Of a DNA stretch of 64,000 nt, positions 32,535 through 41,982 are shown piece after piece (position 1 is the stretch's first letter; every line of letters starts with the position of its first letter). A program made the position numbers and the translations under genes. The stretch lies in the NCBI RefSeq assembly GCF_005280735.1, contig NZ_CP040078.1:1798001-1862000 (forward strand). The letters run 5' to 3'. This stretch comes from Trinickia violacea. GTDB lineage: Bacteria; Pseudomonadota; Gammaproteobacteria; Burkholderiales; Burkholderiaceae. The notes under the pieces are model-generated. The model was given only the letters and a program-made list of their open reading frames with translations, had not been told where the DNA came from and ran no database searches.

Positions 32535-34598
32535 ATGCGCTATCCCCATCTGTTCAAACCCCTGACGCTGAACCAGCTCACGGTGCGCAACCGGATCGTC
32601 AGCACGGCGCACGCCGAGGTCTATGCGGAGCCGGGCGGGCTGCCCGGCGATCGCTATATCCGCTACTACGAGGAGAAGGCGAAGGGCGGCGTAGGCCTTG
32701 CCGTCTGTGGCGGATCGAGCCCGGTGTCGATCGATAGCCCGCAGGGATGGTGGAAGTCGGTGAATCTCGCGACCGACAAGATCGTCGATCCGCTCTCGCG
32801 CCTTGCCGAAGCGATGCATCGCCACGGCGCGAAGATCATGATCCAGGCGACGCACATGGGACGCCGCTCGGCATTCCATGGCGAGCACTGGCCGCATTTG
32901 ATGTCGCCCTCGGGTGTGCGCGAGCCCGTGCACCGTGGCAACGCGAAGATCATCGAGGTCGAGGAAATCCGCCGCATCATTGGCGATTTCGCGGCGGCGG
33001 CGAAACGCGTGAAGGATGCCGGAATGGACGGCATCGAGATCTCCGCTGCGCACCAGCATCTGATCGATCAGTTCTGGAGCCCGCGCACGAACTTCCGCAC
33101 CGATGAATGGGGCGGCAGCCTCACGAACCGGCTGCGCTTCGGTGTCGAAGTCCTGAAGGCGGTGCGCGAGGCGGTCGGCCCCGATTTCTGCGTCGGCCTG
33201 CGCATGTGCGGTGACGAATTCCACGAAGACGGTCTCGATCACGAGCAGTTGAAAGAGATCGCGCAAGCGATGTCCGAGACCGGGCTCATCGACTATCTCG
33301 GTGTGATCGGCTCCGGTGCGGATACGCACAACACGCTCGCCAACTGCATGCCGCCGATGGCGCTGCCTCCCGAGCCATTCGTGCATCTCGCGGCGGGCAT
33401 CAAGTCGGTCGTCAAGCTGCCGGTGATGCACGCGCAGAGCATTCGCGATGCGGGGCAAGCCGAGCGCTTGCTCGCGAGCGGGATGGTCGATCTCGTCGGC
33501 ATGACGCGCGCGCAGATCGCCGACCCGCACATGGTCATCAAGATCCGCGACGGACGCGAAGACGAAATCAAGCAATGCGTCGGTGCGAACTATTGCATCG
33601 ACCGCCAGTACAACGGCCTGGACGTGCTGTGCGTGCAGAACGCCGCGACGTCGCGCGAAGCGACGATGCCGCACGTGATCGAGAAGTCGCGCGGGCCGAA
33701 GCGCAAAGTCGTCGTGGTCGGCGCCGGCCCGGCGGGTCTGGAAGCCGCTCGCGTCGCGCGTCTGCGCGGCCACGACGTCGTGCTGTTCGAAAAGCAGAAC
33801 GAAGTCGGCGGGCAGATCCTGCTTGCCGCGAAGGCGCCGCAGCGTGAGCAGATGGCGGGCATCGTCCGTTGGTTCGATATGGAGACGAAGCGTATCGGTG
33901 TCGACCGGCGCCTCGGCGTCGCTGCCGACGACAAGATGATTCTCGCGGAGAAGCCCGACATCATCGTGCTCGCCACCGGCGGTTCGAGCTTCACGAACCA
34001 GGTGCCGGCGTGGGGCGTCGAGGAAGGGCTCGCGGTCAGTTCGTGGGACATTCTCTCGGGGCGTGTCGAGCCGAAGCAGAACGTGCTCGTCTACGACGGC
34101 GTGAGCACGCATGCGGGCGCAGGCGTCGCCGATTTCATCTCGAGCCGTGGCTCGAAGGTCGAGATCGTCACGCCGGACGTCAAGGTGGCCGATGACGTCG
34201 GCGGCACGACGTTCCCGATTTTCTATCGCCGGCTCTACGCGCAGGGCGTGATTCACACGCCGAACTACTGGCTCGATCGCGTGTATGAAGAGGACGGCAA
34301 AAAAATCGCCGTACTGCGCAACGAGTACACGGAAGAGCAAGAGGAGCGTGCCGTCGACCAGGTCGTGATCGAAAACGGCGTCACGCCGAACGATGCGCTC
34401 TATTGGAAGCTCAAGCCCGAATCCGTCAACAAAGGACAAGTCGACGTGCACAAGCTCTTCGCAGCCGAGCCGCAGCCGTCGCTCGCGGAGCAACTTGGCG
34501 ACGGCCGCTTCCTGCTGTTCCGCGTCGGCGATTGCATTTCGATGCACAACATCCACGGCGCGATTTACGACGCACTGCGTCTCGCGAAGGATTTCTGA
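32535..34598 (+). CDS. dgcA: Dimethylglycine demethylase subunit DgcA
   Basis: This 687-residue enzyme has an N-terminal old-yellow-enzyme-type FMN barrel (HLFKPLTLNQLTVRNRIV; EISAAHQHLIDQF near residue 175), an iron-sulfur segment, and C-terminal NAD/FAD Rossmann domains (VVVGAGPAGLEAARVARLRG near residue 392). It removes a methyl group from dimethylglycine to give sarcosine. The cluster segment reads C348-VGA-NY-C354-(x11)-C366, where trimethylamine dehydrogenase has a fourth cysteine at the position of A351. GAGG precedes the ATG. It is followed by dgcB after 2 bp. StcD-type stachydrine demethylases are relatives, but the neighbours favour DgcA. Confidence 0.93.
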   Translation: MRYPHLFKPLTLNQLTVRNRIVSTAHAEVYAEPGGLPGDRYIRYYEEKAKGGVGLAVCGGSSPVSIDSPQGWWKSVNLATDKIVDPLSRLAEAMHRHGAKIMIQATHMGRRSAFHGEHWPHLMSPSGVREPVHRGNAKIIEVEEIRRIIGDFAAAAKRVKDAGMDGIEISAAHQHLIDQFWSPRTNFRTDEWGGSLTNRLRFGVEVLKAVREAVGPDFCVGLRMCGDEFHEDGLDHEQLKEIAQAMSETGLIDYLGVIGSGADTHNTLANCMPPMALPPEPFVHLAAGIKSVVKLPVMHAQSIRDAGQAERLLASGMVDLVGMTRAQIADPHMVIKIRDGREDEIKQCVGANYCIDRQYNGLDVLCVQNAATSREATMPHVIEKSRGPKRKVVVVGAGPAGLEAARVARLRGHDVVLFEKQNEVGGQILLAAKAPQREQMAGIVRWFDMETKRIGVDRRLGVAADDKMILAEKPDIIVLATGGSSFTNQVPAWGVEEGLAVSSWDILSGRVEPKQNVLVYDGVSTHAGAGVADFISSRGSKVEIVTPDVKVADDVGGTTFPIFYRRLYAQGVIHTPNYWLDRVYEEDGKKIAVLRNEYTEEQEERAVDQVVIENGVTPNDALYWKLKPESVNKGQVDVHKLFAAEPQPSLAEQLGDGRFLLFRVGDCISMHNIHGAIYDALRLAKDF

Positions 34599-34600
34599 CG

Positions 34601-36526
34601 ATGAATCCGGCCTTTCTGATTACCGCATTGCTGTGGCTGTCGGTGGCGGGGCTCGCGTTCGCGGTCGTAAAGCGCTCGTCGTACTGGCGTCTCGGGCGCG
34701 CCACCGCGCCGGGCGCGTTCGGCGTCGCGAACCTGTTCGCGATCCCGAAGCGCTATTTCGTCGATCTGCACCATGTGGTCGCGCGTGACCCGTACATCGC
34801 AACGACGCACGTCGCGACCGCTGGCGGCGCGATCGCCGCGCTCGCGCTGGTGTTCGTCAACTACGGGCTCGCGATTTATTCGCCGTGGCTCGACAAGCTG
34901 ATCTTTCTTGCGGCGCTCGCGATGCTGATCGGAACGGTGTTCGTGTGGCGCCGCCGTCACACGAAGAACGTTCCGGCGCGGCTCTCGCGCGGCCCCTGGG
35001 ATGCGCTGCCGTGGCTGCTCGGGTCGTTCGCGCTGGGGCTGCTGCTGTTCGTGACCGTGCCGGCGCCGGCGATGTCGAAGGGGCTTGCCGTGACCTTCGC
35101 GGTGCTGATCGGCATCGGCGCGTTTGCGATGACGTTCGGCGCGGCAAAAGGCGGCCCGATGAAGCACGCGATCGCGGGCCTGCTGCATCTCGCGTTCCAT
35201 CCGCGCCAGGAGCGTTTCGCGGCGAACCGCGAAGCGTTCACCGGCAACGGTAGCGCGACGCCGCCGACTGCGCTGAAGCTGCCCGACATCGAGCATCAGG
35301 AATATGGCGTGGCGAAGCCGGTCGAGTTCCGCTGGAACCAGCTCTTGAGCTTCGACGCGTGCGTGCAGTGCGGCAAGTGCGAAGCGGCGTGTCCCGCGTT
35401 CGCGTCGGGCCAGCCGCTGAACCCGAAGAAGCTGATTCAGGATCTCGTCGTCGGGATGGCGGGCGGCAGCGACGCCGCCTACGCGGGCAGCCCGACGCCG
35501 GGCATCGCGGTCGGTCAGCATCGCGGCGAGCCGAACGGACCGATCGTGTCGAGCCTGATCGAAGCCAATACGCTCTGGTCGTGCACGACCTGCCGCGCGT
35601 GCGTGCAAGAGTGTCCGATGCTGATCGAGCACGTCGATGCGATCGTCGACATGCGCCGCAACCAGACGCTCGTGCACGGCGAAGTGCCGGGCAAGGGCGC
35701 TGAAGTGCTCGCGAATCTGCGCGAGACCGGCTCGGCGGGCGGCTACGACATCGCGGCGCGCTACGACTGGGCGGTCGACCTGAACGCGCCCACCGCGCAA
35801 CCGGGCAAGCCCGTCGACGTGCTGCTGATTGCCGGCGAAGGCGCGTTCGACATGCGCTACCAGCGCACGCTGCGTGCGCTCGTCAAAGTCTTGAACCGGG
35901 CCGGCGTGGACTACGCGGTGCTCGGCGGCATCGAGACCGATACGGGCGACGTTGCGCGGCGCCTCGGCGACGAAGCCACGTTCCAGCGGCTCGCGACACG
36001 CCTGATCGGCACGCTCGATCGATTGAGCTTCAAGCAAATCGTCACGGCCGATCCGCACGTGATGCACAGCCTGCGAAACGAATACCGCGCACTGGGCGGA
36101 CGTTACCCAGTCCAGCATCACACGAGCTTCATCGCGGAGCTGGTCGCGCAGGGCAAGCTCTCTCCGAAGGCCGCGGCCGCGCTGCGCGACAAGCGCGTGA
36201 CCTATCACGACCCGTGCTACCTGGGCCGCTATAACGGCGAGACCGAAGCGCCGCGCAAGCTGCTGAAATCGATCGGCATCCAGGTGGTCGAAATGGAGCG
36301 GCACGGCATGCGCGGACGCTGCTGCGGCGGTGGCGGCGGTGCGCCGCTGACCGATATTCCCGGCAAGCAGCGCATTCCCGATATCCGGATCGCGGATGCG
36401 CGTGCGATCGGTGCGGAAGTGGTTGCGGTCGGATGCCCGAATTGCACGGCGATGCTCGAGGGCGTGGTCGGTCCGCGTCCGGAAGTGCTTGACGTGGCGG
36501 AACTCGTCGCCGGCGCGCTGGAGTGA
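34601..36526 (+). CDS. dgcB: Dimethylglycine demethylase electron-transfer subunit DgcB (membrane Fe-S protein)
   Basis: This 641-residue protein has several N-terminal membrane helices (about residues 5-25, 65-90, 95-112, 130-150, 155-180). Two [4Fe-4S] motifs follow (CVQCGKCEAACP near residue 253 and CTTCRACVQECP near 327). Two heterodisulfide-reductase-type CCG segments (DPCYLGRYN; CCGGGGGAPL) complete it. It should pass electrons from DgcA, with the ETF pair, to the quinone pool. It starts 2 bp after dgcA and ends 4 bp before the etfA-like gene. Confidence 0.92.
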   Translation: MNPAFLITALLWLSVAGLAFAVVKRSSYWRLGRATAPGAFGVANLFAIPKRYFVDLHHVVARDPYIATTHVATAGGAIAALALVFVNYGLAIYSPWLDKLIFLAALAMLIGTVFVWRRRHTKNVPARLSRGPWDALPWLLGSFALGLLLFVTVPAPAMSKGLAVTFAVLIGIGAFAMTFGAAKGGPMKHAIAGLLHLAFHPRQERFAANREAFTGNGSATPPTALKLPDIEHQEYGVAKPVEFRWNQLLSFDACVQCGKCEAACPAFASGQPLNPKKLIQDLVVGMAGGSDAAYAGSPTPGIAVGQHRGEPNGPIVSSLIEANTLWSCTTCRACVQECPMLIEHVDAIVDMRRNQTLVHGEVPGKGAEVLANLRETGSAGGYDIAARYDWAVDLNAPTAQPGKPVDVLLIAGEGAFDMRYQRTLRALVKVLNRAGVDYAVLGGIETDTGDVARRLGDEATFQRLATRLIGTLDRLSFKQIVTADPHVMHSLRNEYRALGGRYPVQHHTSFIAELVAQGKLSPKAAAALRDKRVTYHDPCYLGRYNGETEAPRKLLKSIGIQVVEMERHGMRGRCCGGGGGAPLTDIPGKQRIPDIRIADARAIGAEVVAVGCPNCTAMLEGVVGPRPEVLDVAELVAGALE

Positions 36527-36530
36527 AGCG

Positions 36531-37709
36531 ATGAATACCATCAAAAGAATCGATCCACGCAGGCCGTTCACGGTCACGGGGGCTGGGCTCAAGCGCATTA
36601 CGCTCGGGGCGGAAGCGGTTGCGGGCGCAACCACCGACTATGTCGCGATGGCGGCGCATGGACCGGGCGTCAAGCCGCGCCGAGCGCTGACTACCGTCGA
36701 GCGCGTCGTGCTGGCGGTTGCCTACAGCGATCGGGGGGCGCTCGACGAGCACGCGCGGCAAGCCGTGGCGGCCGCCGCCCTGATCGCGGATTCACGCACC
36801 GAAGTTGCGCTGCTCGTCTTCGGCGAGTTGAAGGATGACGCGGCTGCGCTCGGTGCGGACAAAGTCATCGAACTACCCGCGCTTGACCGTCGTGCATTCG
36901 CGCCGGAGAAAGCACTGCGGGCGCTCGAAGCTTGCGTCGCCGGCATGACGCCCGTGCACATCGTCATGCCGGACAGCGTGACGGGCGATGGCGACATCGG
37001 CCGCCGGTACGCGGCGCAAACGGGCGCGAGCATCGCAACCCACGTCGTGGAAATCGACAACTCGCACGTCGGCGTCTACGCCAAGGCGAAGCAGTCGTTC
37101 GCAACGCGGCCGCTTCCCGAGGTGATCTTGCTCGCACCGAATGCGGTCGACCCGAAGCTGCCGTTCGTCGGCGCGGGCGAGCGCGTGAACTTGGTCGGCG
37201 ACGAAACGATCGGCGCCGAAAGTCCGGCATACCGCGATCTCGGCATCGAGGAGATCGACGCCGCGCAGGTGGCGCTCGAAGAAGCCGACTTCATCGTCTC
37301 CGCGGGCAATGGCGTGAGCGACGTCGCGGCATTCGAAACGCTCGCGGGTGTCTTCGGCGCGGCGATCGGCGCGAGCCGGGTGGCCGTCGACAACGGCAGT
37401 TTTACGCGCGACAAGCAGGTCGGGGCGACGGGCAAGACGGTCGACGCGAGCGTGTATATCGCATTCGGTATATCGGGCGCGGTACAGCACCTGCAGGGCA
37501 TCAAGGATTGCCGGCATGTGATCGCGGTGAATCTCGACGGCAGTGCGCCGATCGTGAAGCGCGCGAATCTCACGGTGATCGGCGACGCGCAGACCACCAT
37601 CGCCGCGCTGACGGACGAAGTCAGGCGCGCTCGCGCGGCGCATGCGGCGCAGTCGAGTGCATCTTTCGAAGGCGTATCCGTATCCGCTCACGAAGGAGTC
37701 ACGGCATGA
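36531..37709 (+). CDS. etfA: Electron transfer flavoprotein alpha-subunit family protein of the dgc operon
   Basis: This 392-residue protein ends in the conserved ETF-alpha FAD domain (QVGATGKTVDASVYIAFGIS, then GAVQHLQGIKD). The N-terminal ETF domain is more divergent, and the first ~70 residues exceed typical EtfA length, as in the Pseudomonas protein next to dgcB. It probably accepts electrons from DgcA. It overlaps etfB by four bases (ATGA). Confidence 0.88.
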   Translation: MNTIKRIDPRRPFTVTGAGLKRITLGAEAVAGATTDYVAMAAHGPGVKPRRALTTVERVVLAVAYSDRGALDEHARQAVAAAALIADSRTEVALLVFGELKDDAAALGADKVIELPALDRRAFAPEKALRALEACVAGMTPVHIVMPDSVTGDGDIGRRYAAQTGASIATHVVEIDNSHVGVYAKAKQSFATRPLPEVILLAPNAVDPKLPFVGAGERVNLVGDETIGAESPAYRDLGIEEIDAAQVALEEADFIVSAGNGVSDVAAFETLAGVFGAAIGASRVAVDNGSFTRDKQVGATGKTVDASVYIAFGISGAVQHLQGIKDCRHVIAVNLDGSAPIVKRANLTVIGDAQTTIAALTDEVRRARAAHAAQSSASFEGVSVSAHEGVTA

Positions 37710-38491
37710 ACGGCACAGGAACGCTGAAGCGAATCGCGGTGTTGGTGTCGGTGGGTATCCACCCGGTGAGCGGCGCGCCGCGTTATAGCCGTAACGACGC
37801 TGCCGCACTCGACATCGCACGCAAGCTCGCCAAGACCCATCAAGCCGCTCTCGAAGTGGTGCACGCAGGCGATCCGTCGAATCCCGCGCTGACCGACTAC
37901 CTCGCACTCGGCGCGGAACGCATCGACGTACTCGCCTGCGGCGACGGCGACGATGCCGCGCCGGCGCTCGCGAAGCGTCTGCAAGGCTGCGACCTCGTGC
38001 TGACCGGCACGCGAGCCGAGGGGGCGTACGACACCGGCATGCTGCCGTACCGCATCGCCGCTGCGCTCAGGTTTCCGCTGATCGGCTCGGCTGTCGACGT
38101 TTCGATCGACAACGGTCGCGTTGCGGTTCGGCAATTCTTGCCGAAGGGGGTGCGCCGGCGCGTCGACGCGGGGTTGCCCGCGGCCGTGGCCGTCCATCCG
38201 CTCGCGAACGCTGCGCCGCGCTATGCGTACGCGCGTTCGCAAGCGGGCTCGATCGTCCCGAACCCACTCGCCGCGCAAGCCGACCTGGATGCCGCCCAGT
38301 GGACCGTCGCACGGGCCGAACGCAAACCCGTGAAGCTCGCCGCCGCTGAAAAGCGCTCCGGCCACGCCCGGATGCTGTCCGCGACGACGACGGAAAGCCG
38401 CGGCGGCAGCGTCGTAATTGACGGGAGTTCGGTCGAAAAAGCACAAGTGATCCTCGCGTATTTGCGGGAGCATCAACTCATCGATTATTGA
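37706..38491 (+). CDS. etfB: Electron transfer flavoprotein beta-subunit family protein of the dgc operon
   Basis: This 261-residue protein has a divergent ETF-beta fold: RIAVLVSVGIHPVSG at the start, a central SRNDAAALDIARKLA helix, and DLVLTGTRAEGAYDTGMLPY in the nucleotide-binding region. With the preceding alpha-subunit it should form the flavoprotein that works with DgcAB. It is coupled to etfA by an ATGA overlap and is followed at once by an 8-bp hairpin that may end the dgc unit. Confidence 0.86.
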   Translation: MNGTGTLKRIAVLVSVGIHPVSGAPRYSRNDAAALDIARKLAKTHQAALEVVHAGDPSNPALTDYLALGAERIDVLACGDGDDAAPALAKRLQGCDLVLTGTRAEGAYDTGMLPYRIAAALRFPLIGSAVDVSIDNGRVAVRQFLPKGVRRRVDAGLPAAVAVHPLANAAPRYAYARSQAGSIVPNPLAAQADLDAAQWTVARAERKPVKLAAAEKRSGHARMLSATTTESRGGSVVIDGSSVEKAQVILAYLREHQLIDY

Positions 38492-38515
38492 CGCGTCTGG
38501 TGTTCATCAGACGCG
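38492..38515 (+). terminator. Hairpin between etfB and gbcA
   Basis: CGCGTCTG (38492-38499) and CAGACGCG (38508-38515) pair perfectly over 8 bp around an eight-base loop, beginning one base after the etfB stop. There is no T-tract. It may separate the dgc and gbc units or act as an attenuator or mRNA-stabilising element. Confidence 0.45.
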
Positions 38516-38551
38516 CAAGCACTGAGACGTAACGAATCCGGAGCCAACGAG

Positions 38552-39793
38552 ATGAAGGTATCGGCAGACATTCGCGCGCTGGTTGACCGGCGCAAAAAGG
38601 GCTACAGCCTCGAAGCGCCGTTTTATACGAGCGACGAGATTTTCGCGCTCGACATGGAGGCGATTTTTCGCAAGCACTGGATTCAAGTCGGGGTCGAACC
38701 GGATGTTCCCGAGCCGGGCGACTACGTGACCGTCGAGCTCGGGCACGATTCGATCCTCATCGTGCGCGACGACGACATGCAGATCCGCGCGTTTCACAAC
38801 GTCTGCCGCCATCGCGGCGCGCGCCTGTGCAATGAAGACAAGGGCTCGGTCGGCAACATCGTGTGCCCGTACCACAGCTGGACTTACAACCTCACCGGCC
38901 AGTTGATGTTCGCCGAGCATATGGGCGAGCAATTCGACCGCTGCAAGCACAGCTTGAAGTCGGTTCACGTGCAGAATCTCGCGGGACTGATCTTCGTCTG
39001 CCTCGCCGATGAACCGCCTGTCGATTTCGGCGTCATGCGTGCAGCCATGGAACCGTACCTGCTGCCCCACGACCTGCAGAACTGCAAGATCGCGGCTCAG
39101 ATCGACATCATCGAGAAAGGCAATTGGAAGCTCACGATGGAGAACAATCGCGAGTGCTACCACTGCGTCGCGAACCATCCCGAGCTGACCATCTCGCTCT
39201 ATGAATACGGCTTTGGCTATCAACCGTCGCCGGCCAACGCGGAAGGGATGGCCGCGTTCGAGCGCACCTGCGCCGAGCGCGCCGAGCAGTGGGAGTCCCT
39301 GGATTTGCCGTCGGTGGAAGTCGATCGCTTGACCGACGTGACGGGTTTCCGCACGCAGCGGTTGCCGCTCGATCGTTGCGGCGAGTCGCAGACGCTCGAT
39401 GCGAAGGTCGCATCGAAGAAGCTGCTGGCCGAATTCAAGCGCGCCGATCTCGGCGGCTTGTCGTTCTGGACGCAGCCGAATTCGTGGCACCACTTCATGA
39501 GCGACCACATCGTGACGTTCGTGGTGATTCCGCTGTCCGCGGGCGAGACGCTCGTCCGCACGAAGTGGCTCGTGCACAAGGACGCGAAGGAGGGTGTCGA
39601 CTACGACGTCAAGAACCTCACGGCGGTCTGGAATGCAACCAACGACCAGGACCGCGCGCTGGTCGAGTTCTCGCAGCGCGGTGCCACGAGCAGTGCCTAC
39701 GAACCGGGGCCGTACTCGCCGTACACCGAAGGTCTCGTCGAGAAGTTCTGTGAGTGGTACATCGGTCGCGTTGCCGCGCAGATCGACGCTTAG
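38552..39793 (+). CDS. gbcA: Glycine betaine monooxygenase, Rieske oxygenase subunit GbcA
   Basis: This 413-residue Rieske non-heme iron oxygenase has a Rieske cluster bound by Cys/His in NVCRHRGARLC and VCPYHSWTYN (about residues 87-112). The mononuclear iron site lies in ENNRECYHCVANHPEL near residue 200. It oxidatively removes a methyl group from glycine betaine, giving dimethylglycine and formaldehyde, with electrons from GbcB. It starts 60 bp after etfB, beyond a hairpin, and 17 bp separate it from gbcB. Related enzymes act on stachydrine or carnitine, but the full local pathway supports betaine. Confidence 0.94.
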   Translation: MKVSADIRALVDRRKKGYSLEAPFYTSDEIFALDMEAIFRKHWIQVGVEPDVPEPGDYVTVELGHDSILIVRDDDMQIRAFHNVCRHRGARLCNEDKGSVGNIVCPYHSWTYNLTGQLMFAEHMGEQFDRCKHSLKSVHVQNLAGLIFVCLADEPPVDFGVMRAAMEPYLLPHDLQNCKIAAQIDIIEKGNWKLTMENNRECYHCVANHPELTISLYEYGFGYQPSPANAEGMAAFERTCAERAEQWESLDLPSVEVDRLTDVTGFRTQRLPLDRCGESQTLDAKVASKKLLAEFKRADLGGLSFWTQPNSWHHFMSDHIVTFVVIPLSAGETLVRTKWLVHKDAKEGVDYDVKNLTAVWNATNDQDRALVEFSQRGATSSAYEPGPYSPYTEGLVEKFCEWYIGRVAAQIDA

Positions 39794-39810
39794 CGAATGC
39801 CGGAGGCAAC

Positions 39811-40968
39811 ATGAAGCGAGACGGGGAGACCTTCGAGCCCGCGGCTAGCCGGCTCACGCGGCCCGGCTTCTGGAACGCGTTGCCCGAGCGTTGGACGAGC
39901 GACCTCGAAGAGACGCTGGTCTGCGCTCAGGTGCGCCAGGAGACGCACGACGTGAAGAGTTTTTTCTTCAAGTCGCCGGAAGGCCGTGCGTTCGCGTTCG
40001 AGCCGGGGCAGTTCATCACGCTCGAACTCGAGATCGACGGCGAGACGGTCAATCGCTGCTATACGATCTCGTCCGCGCCCACGCGGCCGCATACGATATC
40101 GATCACGGTCAAGCGGGTGCCGGGCGGGAAGGTGTCGAACTGGCTGCACGACAACTTGCAAGCGGGCACGGCCGTGCGCGTGCTCGGGCCGGCGGGCGAG
40201 TTCACGTGTGCGCGGCATCCGGCAAGCAAGTATCTGTTTCTCTCGGCGGGATCGGGCATGACGCCGTTGATGTCGATGAGCCGTGCGCATCACGAATTGA
40301 ACGAGGATCGCGACATCGTGTTCGTGCACAGCGCGCGAACCCCCGACGACATCATCTTCGCGCGCGAACTCGATTTGATGGCGGCCAATCAGGCCAATTT
40401 CCGCACGTCGTTCGTTTGCGAACGAGTAGGGGCGCGCACGAATTGGCCTGGAATCACGGGGTTTCTGACGCTGCCGCTGCTCAAGCTGATTGCCCCCGAC
40501 TTCATGGAGCGCGAGATCTTCACGTGTGGCCCGGCGCCGTATATGAAGGCGGTGCGCGACCTGCTCGATGAAGCCGGCTTCGATCGCAACCGCTATCACG
40601 AAGAGAGTTTTTCATTCGAAACGCTGGCGGAATCGGCGGCGCAGGTCGTGAGCGAGGCAGCGCACGTCACCGCACCAACGCCGGATAGCGCGTCGCAAAC
40701 CGCCTCGCGCTTCGCCGTCACGTTTGCCAAGAGCCGGCGCGAGATCGAATGCGGCAGCGATCAGCATGTGCTCGAAGCCGCACGGCAAGCCGGCGTGCGT
40801 CTGCCGGCGTCGTGCACGCAGGGCATGTGCGGCACGTGCAAGGTGAAGCTCGTGTCGGGCCAGGTCGACATGAGGCACAACGGCGGCATTCGTCAACGCG
40901 AGATCGATCAAGGCATGGTGCTGCTTTGCTGCAGCAAACCGCTCAGCGATCTGATCATCGACAAATAA
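39811..40968 (+). CDS. gbcB: Glycine betaine monooxygenase reductase GbcB
   Basis: This 385-residue reductase has an FAD domain (RCYTISSAPTRP near residue 80), an NAD domain (SAGSGMTPLMS and IFTCGPAPYM) and a C-terminal plant-type [2Fe-2S] domain (SCTQGMCGTCKVKL, with the fourth cysteine in LLCCS). It moves electrons from NAD(P)H to GbcA. GGAGG precedes the ATG. It is coupled in position to gbcA. Confidence 0.94.
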   Translation: MKRDGETFEPAASRLTRPGFWNALPERWTSDLEETLVCAQVRQETHDVKSFFFKSPEGRAFAFEPGQFITLELEIDGETVNRCYTISSAPTRPHTISITVKRVPGGKVSNWLHDNLQAGTAVRVLGPAGEFTCARHPASKYLFLSAGSGMTPLMSMSRAHHELNEDRDIVFVHSARTPDDIIFARELDLMAANQANFRTSFVCERVGARTNWPGITGFLTLPLLKLIAPDFMEREIFTCGPAPYMKAVRDLLDEAGFDRNRYHEESFSFETLAESAAQVVSEAAHVTAPTPDSASQTASRFAVTFAKSRREIECGSDQHVLEAARQAGVRLPASCTQGMCGTCKVKLVSGQVDMRHNGGIRQREIDQGMVLLCCSKPLSDLIIDK

Positions 40969-40991
40969 GCAAGGGAACGATCGGGTCGCAC

Positions 40992-41063
40992 ATGGACAAG
41001 ACCATGTCGCAATCCGAACTTACCGGCGATTTCTGGCTGTTCATCCTTAAGTCACCGGCATGA
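40992..41063 (+). CDS. Possible 23-residue small ORF between gbcB and the binding-protein gene
   Basis: An ATG at 40992 opens a 23-codon frame (MDKTMSQSELTGDFWLFILK and three more residues) ending at 41063. There is only a distant AAGGGA. It could be a leader peptide or a chance frame; I list it because it fills most of the gap and has a hydrophobic C-terminal half. Confidence 0.2.
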   Translation: MDKTMSQSELTGDFWLFILKSPA

Positions 41064-41095
41064 GACCGGCACCGTTTACGTCAAGGAGATCGACC

Positions 41096-41959
41096 ATGAA
41101 TTTGCTGAAGAAACTGCTGTTGTTCGGTGCGCTTAGCGCCGGGTTGGTCACGGTGCTGCCCGTGGCCGCCGATACCAAGCCGACGATCAAGATCGGCTAT
41201 GTCGAGGGATGGGATGACAGCGTGGCGACCACCAACGTGGCCGCGCGCATCATCGAAAAACGCCTCGGCTACCCGGTGCAGATCGTCCCCGTGGCGGCGG
41301 GCATGATGTGGGAGGGCGTCTCGCGCGGCGACCTCGACGCGACGCTTTCCGCTTGGCTGCCCGTGACCCACGCCGCGTATTGGGATAAGTACAAAACCAA
41401 GGTCGTCGACCTCGGCGCCAATTTTACGGATGCTAGAATCGGGTTGATCGTGCCCGCCGACGTGAAGGCGAACAGCATCGCCGATCTCGAATCTCAGAAG
41501 TCCGAATTTGGTGGACGTATCGTGGGAATCGACGCCGGTGCGGGCGTGATGGCAAAAACAGCGGATGCGATCAAGGCTTACAGCCTCGACTATCAACTGA
41601 TGCCGAGCTCGGGAACCGCGATGACCGCGGAACTCGCGCGCTCGATGCATGCCAATAAACCCGTGATCGTCACGGGCTGGGCGCCGCACTGGATGTTCGC
41701 GAAGTGGAAGCTCAAGTTCCTTGACGATCCGAAGAAGGTCTACGGCGGCGCCGAGCATGTCGACAACGTCATCAATCCGGACTTGGAGACGAAAGCCAAA
41801 CCGGTCGTGGCGTTCTTGAAGCAGTTTCAATGGAAGCCGGGCGAGATCGACGGTGTGATGCTGTCGGCTCAAAACGGCACGAAGCCTGATGCCGCCGCGG
41901 ATGCATGGATCGCGGCGCACCCCGACCGGGTCAATAGCTGGTTGGCGGGAACGCAGTAA
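41096..41959 (+). CDS. Orphan OpuAC-family betaine/carnitine-type ABC substrate-binding protein
   Basis: This 287-residue precursor has a signal peptide (MNLLKKLLLFGALS, cleavage near PVAADT). The OpuAC fold contains several tryptophans of the kind that build the quaternary-ammonium aromatic cage (GYVEGWDDSV, GMMWEGVSRGDLDATLSAW, GWAPHWMFAKW). It should bind betaine, choline or carnitine in the periplasm. No permease or ATPase lies nearby; in Pseudomonas orphan binding proteins (CaiX, BetX) share the CbcWV core. AAGGAG fixes the ATG at 41096. Which ligand it prefers cannot be decided here. Confidence 0.88.
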   Translation: MNLLKKLLLFGALSAGLVTVLPVAADTKPTIKIGYVEGWDDSVATTNVAARIIEKRLGYPVQIVPVAAGMMWEGVSRGDLDATLSAWLPVTHAAYWDKYKTKVVDLGANFTDARIGLIVPADVKANSIADLESQKSEFGGRIVGIDAGAGVMAKTADAIKAYSLDYQLMPSSGTAMTAELARSMHANKPVIVTGWAPHWMFAKWKLKFLDDPKKVYGGAEHVDNVINPDLETKAKPVVAFLKQFQWKPGEIDGVMLSAQNGTKPDAAADAWIAAHPDRVNSWLAGTQ

Positions 41960-41982
41960 CGCTTGATGTGCAGCAAACGCCG

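Noticed and set aside
32514..34556. 680-codon minus-strand frame opposite dgcA
   Set aside because: Same antisense-shadow composition; dgcA has full domain structure and a ribosome-binding site.
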